Below are positions 33,221 to 41,009 of a stretch of DNA of 64,000 nucleotides, piece by piece. Below the pieces are notes generated by a model that searched no databases, had not been told where the DNA came from, and was given only the letters and a program-made list of their open reading frames with translations. The DNA comes from SLDF01 sp964537925 (GTDB lineage Bacteria > Bacteroidota > Bacteroidia > Chitinophagales > Saprospiraceae). The position numbers were made by a program, and so were the translations under genes. The DNA lies in NCBI GenBank assembly GCA_964537925.1, contig CAZICV010000002.1, positions 124,001-188,000 on the forward strand. Reading direction: 5' to 3'. Within the stretch, counting starts at the first letter, position 1. Each line of letters opens with the position of its first letter.

Positions 33221-33228
33221 TAAATTTA
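33221..33228. promoter_or_regulatory. Palindromic TAAATTTA between divergent genes
   Basis: TAAATTTA reads the same on both strands and is one base off the -7 consensus in each direction. It lies 18 bases from the MORN lipoprotein start and 29 bases from the PolX-like start, so it may serve both. Confidence 0.35.
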
Positions 33229-33257
33229 CATGCTGCAATCCAAACCTGCACTTAATC

Positions 33258-34901
33258 ATGACCCTGCCCGCCAAAGAAATTGCCCGCGCTTTCCAGGAGC
33301 TGGGAGACCTGATGGACCTGCACGGAGAGTCTTCTTTCAAGATAAAAGCTTATCAGAATGCGTATCTCGTGCTGCGCAAGCTCGGAGATTCCCTGCTCGA
33401 AATGCCCGCTTCCGAGTTGCAGCACATCAAAGGGATCGGCGCAGCGATAGCCGACAAGATACGCGAGCTTGTGGATACAGGACGTATGGAGGTCCTGGAA
33501 TCCTATCGCGCCAAGACACCTGAAGGTGTAAGGGAGATGCTGGGGATCAAAGGGCTGGGACCCAAGAAAGTACGTGTGATCTGGAAAGAGTTGGGTGTGA
33601 CATCCGTCGGGGAGCTGGAATATGCCTGCCTGGAAAACCGGTTGATCACGCTGGACGGGTTTGGCAGGAAAACGCAGGACGACATTGTTGCGAAGATCAG
33701 GTTTTTCCAATCGAACAGGGGACTTTCCTTCTATGCGCTGGTCCAGCCGGTTGCGGCCGGGCTGCTTGAGCGGTTGCGAAGCGCCCTGCCCGGAGAGCGG
33801 ATCGAACTGACCGGTGCTATCAGGCGTATGATGCCCGTCCTGGACGCCATAGATATCCTGGTTACAGTCTCTCCGGAGGATATCAGGCAGGCCCTTGGTG
33901 CGGACGCAGAGCCTGCGGAAGACGAGGGCGATTACTTCCTCTACAAGCAGGTGAGGGTGCGCGTGCATAGCTCCCGCGCAGACAGTTGGGGGACGGACTG
34001 GGTGCGTACTACGGGCGATGAATCATTCCTGGAAGCGATCGGGTGGGTCGACACCGGATCGTCGGCACAGGAGGAGACGGAGGTCTTTTCCGGTGTGGGA
34101 AGGAGTTATGTACGGCCGGAACAGCGCGAGCAACTGTTGCTTGACTACCCGGAGCGCCTGGCAGCGGACTCGCTGGCAGCGGGAGATATACGTGGCGTAT
34201 TGCACGCACACAGTACCTACAGCGACGGCCTTCACGACCTGCAGGAGCTCGCCGAGCATTGCCGCAGCCTGGGATATAGTTACCTGGGTATCACGGACCA
34301 TTCCAGGTCTGCCGTCTATGCCAACGGACTGACCGTGGAGCGGCTGCAGGAACAATGGGCCGAGATAGACCGGCTCAATGCCGGGTGGAGCGATTTCCGT
34401 ATTTTCAAAGGGATCGAGTCGGATATACTTAACGACGGCAGTCTTGACTACCCGGATGATGTGCTGGCCGGGTTTGACTTCGTGATCGCCTCCGTCCACT
34501 CGGTATTGCAGATGGACGAAGTGCGTGCTACGGAGCGCCTTATCCGCGCTATAACACACCCGGCTACCCGTATCCTCGGTCATCCTACGGGACGGCTACT
34601 GCTTTCGCGGAAGGGCTACCCGATCGATCATCGCGAAGTGATCCGTGCTGCGGCATCGCAGGATGTGGCGATCGAGATCAACAGCAATCCGCATCGGCTG
34701 GACCTGGACTGGACCTGGATCCCTTATGCGCTGGAGCAGGGTGTACGGCTCAGTATAAATCCCGATGCACACAGCATCGCGGGCGTGGATGACATCCGTT
34801 GGGGGATACCGGTGGCGCTGAAAGGTGGGCTCAGCGCGACCGAATGCCTGAGCTGCTGGGATACAGAAAGACTCAGCGCCTTCTTCTCAAGAAGCTATTA
34901 A
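33258..34901 (+). CDS. PolX-like protein with PHP domain; polymerase site altered
   Basis: The ATG at 33258 gives 547 residues in the bacterial PolX order: an N-terminal HhH region (about 1-150; HIKGIGAAIADKI, LGIKGLGPKKV), a nucleotidyltransferase-like middle (about 155-300) and a C-terminal PHP phosphoesterase domain (about 310-547). PHP metal motifs are intact: HAHSTYSDG (316-324), GITDHS, ASVHS, HPTGR and NPDAH. The polymerase signature GSxRR...GDxD is instead GAIRR (186-190) and LDAID (195-199), where the first catalytic Asp is Ala197. The protein probably keeps 3'-5' exonuclease or phosphatase activity for base-excision repair but not synthesis. Confidence 0.88.
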   Translation: MTLPAKEIARAFQELGDLMDLHGESSFKIKAYQNAYLVLRKLGDSLLEMPASELQHIKGIGAAIADKIRELVDTGRMEVLESYRAKTPEGVREMLGIKGLGPKKVRVIWKELGVTSVGELEYACLENRLITLDGFGRKTQDDIVAKIRFFQSNRGLSFYALVQPVAAGLLERLRSALPGERIELTGAIRRMMPVLDAIDILVTVSPEDIRQALGADAEPAEDEGDYFLYKQVRVRVHSSRADSWGTDWVRTTGDESFLEAIGWVDTGSSAQEETEVFSGVGRSYVRPEQREQLLLDYPERLAADSLAAGDIRGVLHAHSTYSDGLHDLQELAEHCRSLGYSYLGITDHSRSAVYANGLTVERLQEQWAEIDRLNAGWSDFRIFKGIESDILNDGSLDYPDDVLAGFDFVIASVHSVLQMDEVRATERLIRAITHPATRILGHPTGRLLLSRKGYPIDHREVIRAAASQDVAIEINSNPHRLDLDWTWIPYALEQGVRLSINPDAHSIAGVDDIRWGIPVALKGGLSATECLSCWDTERLSAFFSRSY

Positions 34902-34966
34902 CATTGCGTTAAGAAACATTATTATATTTTTTTCATTCGCGGCGCGACATGCCCTTTGAAATGCGT

Positions 34967-34974
34967 TAATTTTG
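34967..34974 (+). promoter_or_regulatory. -7 box TAATTTTG of the DUF1573 lipoprotein gene
   Basis: TAATTTTG matches the -7 consensus 36 bases before the ATG at 35011, giving a leader of about 30 nt. Confidence 0.6.
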
Positions 34975-35010
34975 CATTGAATTCCTTTACACTAAAAAAA
35001 ATCCCACGTG

Positions 35011-35553
35011 ATGAAAAAACAAAGATTGATTCTTTTCTGCTCAATCTGTCTGTTCGCGATGATTGGTTTTTCTTCTTGCCAGAGCGACAGCGCCAGTGAT
35101 TCGGCTGCTACGGATACGACCACTGCAACTACCGGCGATCAGGCTACTGCCACTCCGATGAGCGATCCTGCCAACGGTCAACCTGCTGACGGCGCTGCTG
35201 CGGCTGCACCCACAGGTCCTACAACTACAATGACTTTCGAAGGCGGCCAGGAGTTTAACTACGGTACGATCAACGCCGGCGAAAAAGTCAAGCATACATT
35301 CAAGTTCAAGAATACAGGCAGCGAGCCGCTGGTGATCACCAACTGCAAAGGCAGCTGCGGATGTACGGTGCCTAAGTGCCCTACGGAGCCTATCGCACCG
35401 GGTGAGATCGGAGAGATCCCTGTAGAGTTTGACTCCAAAGGCAAAAACGGTCCCGACTCCAAGAACGTGACCATCACTGCCAATACAAATCCTGCCCAGA
35501 CAATGCTCACAATCAAGGGTGAAGTAAAAGGCACGCCTCCTCCCGCACAATAA
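35011..35553 (+). CDS. DUF1573 lipoprotein
   Basis: The ATG at 35011 (just after an in-frame GTG) gives 180 residues. The signal RLILFCSICLFAMIGFSSC ends in a lipobox, then comes a Ser/Thr/Ala/Pro-rich linker (about residues 25-70) and a DUF1573 domain of the ASH/MSP-like beta-sandwich type: EFNYGTINAGEKVKHTFKF, then NTGSEPLVI and CKGSCGCTVP with the typical Cys cluster. The domain is very common in Bacteroidota exported proteins; its role is not known. It has its own promoter and is followed by a strong terminator. Confidence 0.9.
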   Translation: MKKQRLILFCSICLFAMIGFSSCQSDSASDSAATDTTTATTGDQATATPMSDPANGQPADGAAAAAPTGPTTTMTFEGGQEFNYGTINAGEKVKHTFKFKNTGSEPLVITNCKGSCGCTVPKCPTEPIAPGEIGEIPVEFDSKGKNGPDSKNVTITANTNPAQTMLTIKGEVKGTPPPAQ

Positions 35554-35568
35554 TAGCGGAGATAAGAC

Positions 35569-35576
35569 TAATTTTG
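35569..35576 (+). promoter_or_regulatory. -7 box TAATTTTG immediately before the terminator hairpin and mqnP
   Basis: TAATTTTG ends one base before the left arm of the hairpin at 35577. A transcript from here would start inside that arm and carry a leader of only ~28 nt to the mqnP ATG. Confidence 0.5.
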
Positions 35577-35611
35577 AAGCCTGTGCAAAGTCAACTGCAC
35601 AGGCTTTTTTT
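35577..35611 (+). terminator. Terminator of the DUF1573 gene, touching the mqnP ATG
   Basis: AAGCCTGTGCA / TGCACAGGCTT (35577-35587 with 35596-35606) form a perfect 11-base stem with an 8-base loop, followed by seven T. The T-run ends at 35611 and the mqnP ATG begins at 35612. Confidence 0.9.
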
Positions 35612-36478
35612 ATGGTAGGTAAGTATCTCTCACTGGTCAAGTTCAGTCATACTGTGTTTGCCCTTCCGTTTGCATGTGTCGGGTTTGTACTGGCGCTGCG
35701 ATCGGCAGATGAGTTGCCGGATCCCTGGCTTGGCCTGCCGGTTCTGCTCTGTATGATCTTTGCGCGGAGTGCGGCGATGGCTTTCAACCGCTATATCGAC
35801 AGGCACTTCGACGCGCAGAACCCGCGTACGGCTGTCAGGGAGATACCGGCCGGTGTCATATCGGCCCGGCAGGCGCTGCTGTTCACATGCTGGAATGCGT
35901 TTCTTTTCGTAGCCACTACCTGGTTTATCAACCCGCTTTGCTTCTACCTGTCCCCGGTTGCGCTGGCTGTCGTATTGGGTTACAGCTATACCAAGCGTTT
36001 CACCTGGCTTTGCCACTTTGTATTGGGCGCCGGGCTCGGCCTGGCGCCGGTAGGTGCATTTATCGCTGTCACCGGTTACTTTGATCCGGCGGTGTTGCTC
36101 ATAGGGCTGTCCGTACTTTGCTGGGTGGCGGGTTTTGATATCATTTATGCCTTGCAGGATGCGGGGTTTGACAGGGAGCAGGGGTTGAGATCGGTGCCTG
36201 CGCGGTTCGGAGAGCGTGGGGCGCTGAGGATATCGGAGTTTGTACATGCCGGATCAGCCTTGTTCATGTTCCTGGCGCTTTCCCGGCTGCAGGCTGACGA
36301 GGTGGGAACCGGGTGGTTGTCCTGGGCTGCTTTTGCCGTGTTTTGCGGGTTGCTGATCTACCAGCATCTGCTTGTAAAGCCGAATGATCTGTCCCGTGTC
36401 AACCTGGCATTCTTCACGACCAATGGTGTAGCGAGTGTGGTGTTCGGAGCGATGGTCGTCACAGACCTGTTGACCTGA
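35612..36478 (+). CDS. mqnP: UbiA-family prenyltransferase, probably of the futalosine menaquinone pathway (MqnP)
   Basis: 288 residues with about eight to nine membrane segments. The first Asp-rich motif is NRYIDRHFDAQNPRT (the NDxxDxxxD site), the second is YALQDAGFDREQG; both bind the Mg-diphosphate of the prenyl donor. It resembles 4-hydroxybenzoate polyprenyltransferases rather than MenA. Because mqnE and mqnA occur 5-8 kb downstream, attachment of the polyprenyl chain to 1,4-dihydroxy-6-naphthoate is the most likely job. Its end overlaps the convergent rdgB gene by 20 bases. Confidence 0.85.
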   Translation: MVGKYLSLVKFSHTVFALPFACVGFVLALRSADELPDPWLGLPVLLCMIFARSAAMAFNRYIDRHFDAQNPRTAVREIPAGVISARQALLFTCWNAFLFVATTWFINPLCFYLSPVALAVVLGYSYTKRFTWLCHFVLGAGLGLAPVGAFIAVTGYFDPAVLLIGLSVLCWVAGFDIIYALQDAGFDREQGLRSVPARFGERGALRISEFVHAGSALFMFLALSRLQADEVGTGWLSWAAFAVFCGLLIYQHLLVKPNDLSRVNLAFFTTNGVASVVFGAMVVTDLLT

Positions 36479-37046
36479 GATAGTCGATCAGGGCTGAAGT
36501 CGCCCGGGCGCGGTGACTGATACCGTTTTTGATCTCGGGCGGAAGCTGCGCAAAGGTTTCTTCATAGCCATCCGGTATGAATACCGGGTCATAGCCAAAT
36601 CCGCCGGAGCCTGCAGGGGCCTTCGCAATACGGCCCTCCACGATACCTTCGAACAAGCGTTCCTGCCGCCCGTCAGCCAGTGCGATACAGGTGCGGAAGC
36701 GTGCGGATCGGTCGTTGTGCGCCGCCAGTTCGCCCAGCAGCTTCGACATATTGGCGGCGGGATCTTTTTGAAGACCTGCATAACGGGCTGAATAGACACC
36801 GGGAGCCATGCTCAATGCTCTGACCTCCAGCCCTGTATCCTCTCCGAAGCAAGGCAGTCCGTATCTTTCCAGGACATACCGGGCCTTGAGCAGCGCGTTT
36901 TCTTCCAGTGTGTCCCCGTCTTCAGGGATCTCGTCCGTACAACCGATATCGGCCAGGCTGAGTATCTCGTAGGCAGGTCCTGCGATGGCCTGTAGTTCGG
37001 TCACTTTATGTGCATTGGCGGTAGCAAAGACGAGCTGCTGTTTCAT
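36459..37046 (-). CDS. rdgB: Non-canonical purine NTP pyrophosphatase (RdgB/HAM1)
   Basis: 195 residues matching the RdgB/Ham1 family that hydrolyses dITP, XTP and ITP to monophosphates. Motifs: LVFATANAHKVTEL at the start, PEDGDTLEENALLKA, FGEDTGLEV with the catalytic Asp, APGVYSARYAG, FGYDPVFIPDG, and the C-terminal SHRARA with the base-contacting His/Arg. The start couples (ATGA) to the stop of the preceding gene; the end overlaps mqnP. Confidence 0.96.
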   Translation of the reverse strand: MKQQLVFATANAHKVTELQAIAGPAYEILSLADIGCTDEIPEDGDTLEENALLKARYVLERYGLPCFGEDTGLEVRALSMAPGVYSARYAGLQKDPAANMSKLLGELAAHNDRSARFRTCIALADGRQERLFEGIVEGRIAKAPAGSGGFGYDPVFIPDGYEETFAQLPPEIKNGISHRARATSALIDYLRSTGL

Positions 37047-37471
37047 TTGCCGATATTGTACATGATCTTGAGTTCGCGCCAGAGTGCTTTTTTCCGTTCG
37101 TCGGACGCTTCGATCTGGTCGAGTGATTCAGACCAGAGCAGCGAACGGCCGTTGAGCTGCATGCAGCGGTATACGGGAAACACGATATCCGTGTCGAGCT
37201 CCGGGCCCGTACCGAAAAACAACAGCCTGGGCGCTGCCGAAAACCTCATGATACCCGGCAGGTTAACCTTTTGGCCGCCGGGGATGTTACACAACATACA
37301 ATCCCTGTCGATATCCTGGCCTACGGCCTTCATCATTTTGCGCAGCATGCTTTCCTGGCCTGCCGGCAGGCTGTCGCCGGGGAAAAAGAGCAAAGTGGAC
37401 GCATTTTCATTGGCTGCCCATGGGGAAGATTGTATTTCAAATGTTTCGAGCTGGTAAATTTTATATTTCAT
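37043..37471 (-). CDS. Unknown protein, pattern suggestive of a HolD/uracil-DNA-glycosylase-like fold
   Basis: 142 residues, no signal. The layout of strands and helices (LLFFPGDSLPAGQESMLRKM, in which Met/Leu helix follows; then DCMLCNIPGG, a strand RLLFFGTGPEL, and the end SLDQIEASDERKKALWRELK) resembles the psi subunit of DNA polymerase III, where a loop like S.L...P..K...W..L closes the fold. The similarity is a visual pattern only. It is coupled by ATGA to rdgB, which supports a link to DNA or nucleotide metabolism. It could equally be an unrelated Bacteroidota family. Confidence 0.6.
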   Translation of the reverse strand: MKYKIYQLETFEIQSSPWAANENASTLLFFPGDSLPAGQESMLRKMMKAVGQDIDRDCMLCNIPGGQKVNLPGIMRFSAAPRLLFFGTGPELDTDIVFPVYRCMQLNGRSLLWSESLDQIEASDERKKALWRELKIMYNIGK

Positions 37472-37583
37472 CTCTGAGCGACACGGAATAAAATGCTGTT
37501 TAATAGGTGAAACGCGATTCCGATAAGAATAATTATCACGATAAACTGCCCCGGCTGAATTTTAATATTAGTTTATAATAGGT

Positions 37584-37591
37584 TAAATTTG
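37584..37591 (+). promoter_or_regulatory. -7 box TAAATTTG abutting ilvE
   Basis: TAAATTTG followed by AAGC and the ilvE ATG at 37596; another case of a start codon expected at the transcription start. Confidence 0.6.
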
Positions 37592-37595
37592 AAGC

Positions 37596-38681
37596 ATGAA
37601 AATAACAATAAATCTGACTCCTGTTGAACGGACGAGGTTGCCGGAGGTCGATTTGAACAATCTGACTTTCGGGAATGTGTTCACGGACCATATGTTCATT
37701 GCCGACTATAAGGACGGGCAATGGCAGGATTTCCGGATCGAACCTCTCCAGCCTTTTATGTGCCATCCGGCGAACATGGCCCTGCACTACGGCCAGTCGT
37801 TGTTCGAGGGCATGAAGGCGTTTGTCAGTGAGACAGGTACTCCATTGCTTTTCAGACCGGAGATGCATTCCAGGCGCTTGAATGAATCCGCCGAGCGGAT
37901 GTGTATGCCTGAGCTCCCGGAGGAGATATTCATGGAGGCAGTGAAGCAGATGGTATGGCTCGAACGAGCCTGGATACCACGGTCGGTAGGCAGTGCACTG
38001 TATATCCGGCCTTTTATGTTCGCTACGGATGCTTTTATAGGGGTAGCTGCTTCGAAGACTTATCGTTTTATGATCATCACCCTGGCTGTAGGTCCTTATT
38101 ATAACAAACCGGTTCGCCTGCTTGCAGACGAGCACCATGTACGCGCTGCCAAAGGTGGCACCGGCGAGGCAAAGGCCGCGGGCAACTATGCAGGCTCTCT
38201 GCTGCCTGCCCGCAAAGCAAGGGAAAATGGTTTCGACCAGGTCCTGTGGCTTGATGCTAGATACCGCAAGTTTGTCCAGGAGGTAGGTACGATGAATATT
38301 TTCTTTGTCGTAGACGGCAAAGTTCTTACGCCGCTCACGGACGGCGCCATACTGAAGGGTATCACTAGAGATTCGATCATCACGCTGCTCCGGGACAAGG
38401 GGTACGATGTGGAAGTGCGCCCGATCACGATAGACGAACTGATAGATGCATATGATGCGGGCCAGCTGCAGGAGGTATTCGGCTCCGGTACAGCGGCGGT
38501 GATATCGCATGTGTCGGCCATAGCCTACAAGGACCGCTTGCTCGAGATGGACGAGGCCAGCTACGAAGTGTCCAGGATGATCAAGAACGAGATGAACCTG
38601 CTGCGCACCGGCGCCATACCTGATACCAGGGGCTGGGTGATGCCTGTTCACCAGGATGAGAGCGTACTGCAGTTTGCATGA
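37596..38681 (+). CDS. ilvE: Branched-chain amino acid aminotransferase
   Basis: 361 residues, the longer (eukaryote-like/BCAT2) form of class IV PLP transaminases. Visible: MALHYGQSLFEGMKAF, the arginine-rich RPFMFATDAFIGV, the PLP lysine in GTGEAKAAGNYAGSL, LWLDA, and the cofactor phosphate-binding VFGSGTAAVISHVS. It transfers amino groups between glutamate and the keto acids of Leu, Ile and Val. It is monocistronic with a -7 box at the start codon and a very strong terminator after it. Confidence 0.96.
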   Translation: MKITINLTPVERTRLPEVDLNNLTFGNVFTDHMFIADYKDGQWQDFRIEPLQPFMCHPANMALHYGQSLFEGMKAFVSETGTPLLFRPEMHSRRLNESAERMCMPELPEEIFMEAVKQMVWLERAWIPRSVGSALYIRPFMFATDAFIGVAASKTYRFMIITLAVGPYYNKPVRLLADEHHVRAAKGGTGEAKAAGNYAGSLLPARKARENGFDQVLWLDARYRKFVQEVGTMNIFFVVDGKVLTPLTDGAILKGITRDSIITLLRDKGYDVEVRPITIDELIDAYDAGQLQEVFGSGTAAVISHVSAIAYKDRLLEMDEASYEVSRMIKNEMNLLRTGAIPDTRGWVMPVHQDESVLQFA

Positions 38682-38718
38682 TAAAATATACGGATCGGGG
38701 CAGTGGTGACCGATACAA

Positions 38719-38762
38719 AAAAGAGAAAGCCCGGCAGCTTAAACTGCCGGGCTTTCTCTTTT
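38719..38762. terminator. Bidirectional terminator between ilvE and the aldo/keto reductase
   Basis: A perfect 19-base stem (38719-38737 with 38744-38762, core AAAGCCCGGCAG / CTGCCGGGCTTT) with a 6-base loop, bounded by A-run and T-run on both sides, suits termination of both convergent genes. Confidence 0.9.
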
Positions 38763-38777
38763 CCGGTGTAGAGCCTG

Positions 38778-39770
38778 TCAATATTCAGGTCGTACCGGGG
38801 TGTTGCCGAGTATATCCTCGATGCGCTGCATGACCGCATCGTCCAGCAAGGGCAGTACCTCCAGCGAATCGAGTGTCTCCTCCAGTTGCCAGGGTTTGCT
38901 GGCGCCCAGGATCGTAGTGGATACATGAGGATTCCTGAGTGTCCACGCTATTGCCAGTTTGGGCAGTGATGTCCCCAGTTCGGTGGAGAGCTGGTGCAGT
39001 GACTTCGCTTTGTCCAGCTTCTCTTCGGTCAGGTTACGTTCTTTGAGCCACTGTAGTCCCTGGCGGCTCATGCGCGTATCCTCCGGCATCTCATCCAGGT
39101 ACTTGGCCGTAAGGGTGCCTGAGGCGAGTGGAGACCAGATGGTGGTACCGAGACCGACTGTCTTGTATACCTGGCTGTACTCTGCCTCTACCTTGTCGCG
39201 ATGGAACATATTGTACTGCGGCTGTTCCATGACCGGGCCGATCAGCCGCAGGTCCCTTGCGACCATATGCGCTTCCATGATCTCCTGGGCCGACCACTCC
39301 GAAGTGCCCCAGTAGAAGATCTTGCCTTGCTGTATCAGGTGATTCATAGCCCATACAGTCTCCTCTATGGGTGTTTGTTTGTCAGGCCTGTGGCAGAAGT
39401 ACAGGTCGAGATAGTCTACCTGCAGGCGCTTGAGAGCTGCATCGCAGGCCTCGAAGATGTGTTTTCTGCTGAGACCCTTCTGTGTGGGCCATTTCGCCCC
39501 GGCCCCGAAAAACACTTTGCTTGAGACGATGTATGAGTCGCGCGGCCAGCCGAGTTTTTTCAGGATATTGCCCATCACGACCTCGGATCTTCCATTGGCA
39601 TAGACTTCGGCATTATCGAAGAAATTCACCCCCCTTTCGTAGGCGGTGATCATCAGCGCTTCAGCTACATCGTCCGATATCTGGCTGCCGAATGTCAGCC
39701 ATGAGCCAAGGGAAAGGGCGGATACATGTAATCCCGATTTCCCCAGTCTTCTGTATTCCATATTATTCAT
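38778..39770 (-). CDS. Aldo/keto reductase (voltage-gated K+ channel beta-subunit-like)
   Basis: 330 residues, an NADPH-dependent TIM-barrel oxidoreductase. Landmarks: RRLGKSGLHVSALSLG, NFFDNAEVYANGRSE with the catalytic Asp and Tyr, the Lys near YIVSSKVF, YFCHRPD with the His, and WSPLASGTLTAKY. The closest type is the Kv-beta/YghZ branch. The ATG at 39770 is used; another at 39761 (MEYRRLG) is possible. It starts 12 bases after the glycosyltransferase gene and is the second gene of that operon. Substrate unknown. Confidence 0.93.
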   Translation of the reverse strand: MNNMEYRRLGKSGLHVSALSLGSWLTFGSQISDDVAEALMITAYERGVNFFDNAEVYANGRSEVVMGNILKKLGWPRDSYIVSSKVFFGAGAKWPTQKGLSRKHIFEACDAALKRLQVDYLDLYFCHRPDKQTPIEETVWAMNHLIQQGKIFYWGTSEWSAQEIMEAHMVARDLRLIGPVMEQPQYNMFHRDKVEAEYSQVYKTVGLGTTIWSPLASGTLTAKYLDEMPEDTRMSRQGLQWLKERNLTEEKLDKAKSLHQLSTELGTSLPKLAIAWTLRNPHVSTTILGASKPWQLEETLDSLEVLPLLDDAVMQRIEDILGNTPVRPEY

Positions 39771-39782
39771 GTGGTATGGTAT

Positions 39783-40931
39783 TTATTGTGTTGAAGTATT
39801 GTCGGCGGATGAAAAGATTGTCTCCCGGATGCGTCGGGCCAGTGCTGCATCCGTGTAGTAGTTTTCGAGTACGTCTTTGCGGTGTTTTCGTTGTTCCTCT
39901 GTGAAAGGCCGCTGCATGAGTTCCACCACAGTCTTTTTGAGGTCGCCGGGGGCGTGCAATACGTTAGTAAGCTGTCCCAGGTCGTTGCCCTGCAGTGTTG
40001 CTGTGTCGGCCAGGCAGTGCCGCCCTTTGAAGAGCGCATGGATGAGCTTGAGCTTCATGCCGGCAGCTACGCCAGACAAAGCGAGTACGATATGGGCATC
40101 GGCCATGAGCCGATCCAGTTCATCCTGGCCGGGATTGGCGATCAGGCGGATGTTCTTTACACCCTGCAGCCGGTGCAGCCAGGCCGGAGGCCTTTTGCCC
40201 GCGATCACCAACTGCGGGAGGGTGGGATCGGTCCAGAGAGACATGAGCCTGGAAGCTATATGTGCATTGTCACGGATACCCAGGTCTCCCTGGTAGAGCA
40301 CGTAGGCGCCGCTGCCGGCTTTGCCGGTGACCTCCGCGGATCCGTTGAAGGGGTACAATGTCTTCACTTTGCCGGGAAGCAGGCGGTGGTAATAATCGTG
40401 ATCCGTGTCGGAGATAGCCCATATGCCGGTTGCGACGGACAGCTTCTTTTCCCATCGGCGCAGCTTTGCCGACTCAATCCGGAAAAACCACTTCTTCAAA
40501 GGCGCTATTTCCTTGCGTGCAAGTGTCCTGTAGTATTGCCATTCGATGTTATGCAGCCGCACCCAGACCGGAAAGCTGTAGCCCGCATCCAGTCTGCTCA
40601 GCAGATCGGTACAGTGAAGTCCCTCCAGCAGCACAGGTCCGGGGTCCCGGCGGATGTCTTCTGCGATCTTTGCACATGGCCTGGACCGCACGATAAAGGG
40701 TGTGCGTGAAAAGACGTCTCTCAACCGGCGCACGCGGGGATAGGCGCTGACGGATGCGCACCAGCCGGCCAGCGGACCGGGATCATGCCGGCCATAATCA
40801 AAATAATGAAGATGGATACGTATACCCTCGCCTGCCAGTGCCCTGATCTTGTAAAACAGGTCTACTGCACCGCCGTAATCGGGTGGATTGGGGTTGTCAA
40901 AGGCTATGATATGTAAGGGCGGAGATTCCAT
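39783..40931 (-). CDS. Glycosyltransferase, GT-B fold (group 1-like)
   Basis: 382 residues. The N-terminal half starts with a Rossmann strand (LHIIAFDNPNPPDYGGAVDL, where PPDYGG is the typical glycine-rich loop), and the C-terminal half has VLYQGDLGIRDN and a weakly kept donor site (LMADAHIVLALSGVAAGMKL followed by a helix LIHALFKG). The usual EGxxxxxLE donor motif is reduced to GVAAGMKLKL. No signal or membrane segment. Likely part of surface-glycan synthesis; donor and acceptor are unknown. Confidence 0.8.
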   Translation of the reverse strand: MESPPLHIIAFDNPNPPDYGGAVDLFYKIRALAGEGIRIHLHYFDYGRHDPGPLAGWCASVSAYPRVRRLRDVFSRTPFIVRSRPCAKIAEDIRRDPGPVLLEGLHCTDLLSRLDAGYSFPVWVRLHNIEWQYYRTLARKEIAPLKKWFFRIESAKLRRWEKKLSVATGIWAISDTDHDYYHRLLPGKVKTLYPFNGSAEVTGKAGSGAYVLYQGDLGIRDNAHIASRLMSLWTDPTLPQLVIAGKRPPAWLHRLQGVKNIRLIANPGQDELDRLMADAHIVLALSGVAAGMKLKLIHALFKGRHCLADTATLQGNDLGQLTNVLHAPGDLKKTVVELMQRPFTEEQRKHRKDVLENYYTDAALARRIRETIFSSADNTSTQ

Positions 40932-40973
40932 CTGGCCGACGCTATAGGCAACTATTAAGCGATGAAAATGTTT

Positions 40974-40981
40974 TAAATTTA
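40974..40981. promoter_or_regulatory. Palindromic TAAATTTA between the glycosyltransferase and mqnE
   Basis: TAAATTTA reads alike on both strands, 28 bases before mqnE and 42 bases before the glycosyltransferase start. It is the same arrangement as at 33221-33228. Confidence 0.35.
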
Positions 40982-41009
40982 CCGATTGTCAAAATAAATA
41001 AAAACGTGC

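Noticed and set aside
37536..38651. 371-residue minus-strand frame opposite ilvE
   Set aside because: ilvE carries the full set of PLP motifs; the opposite frame has none.
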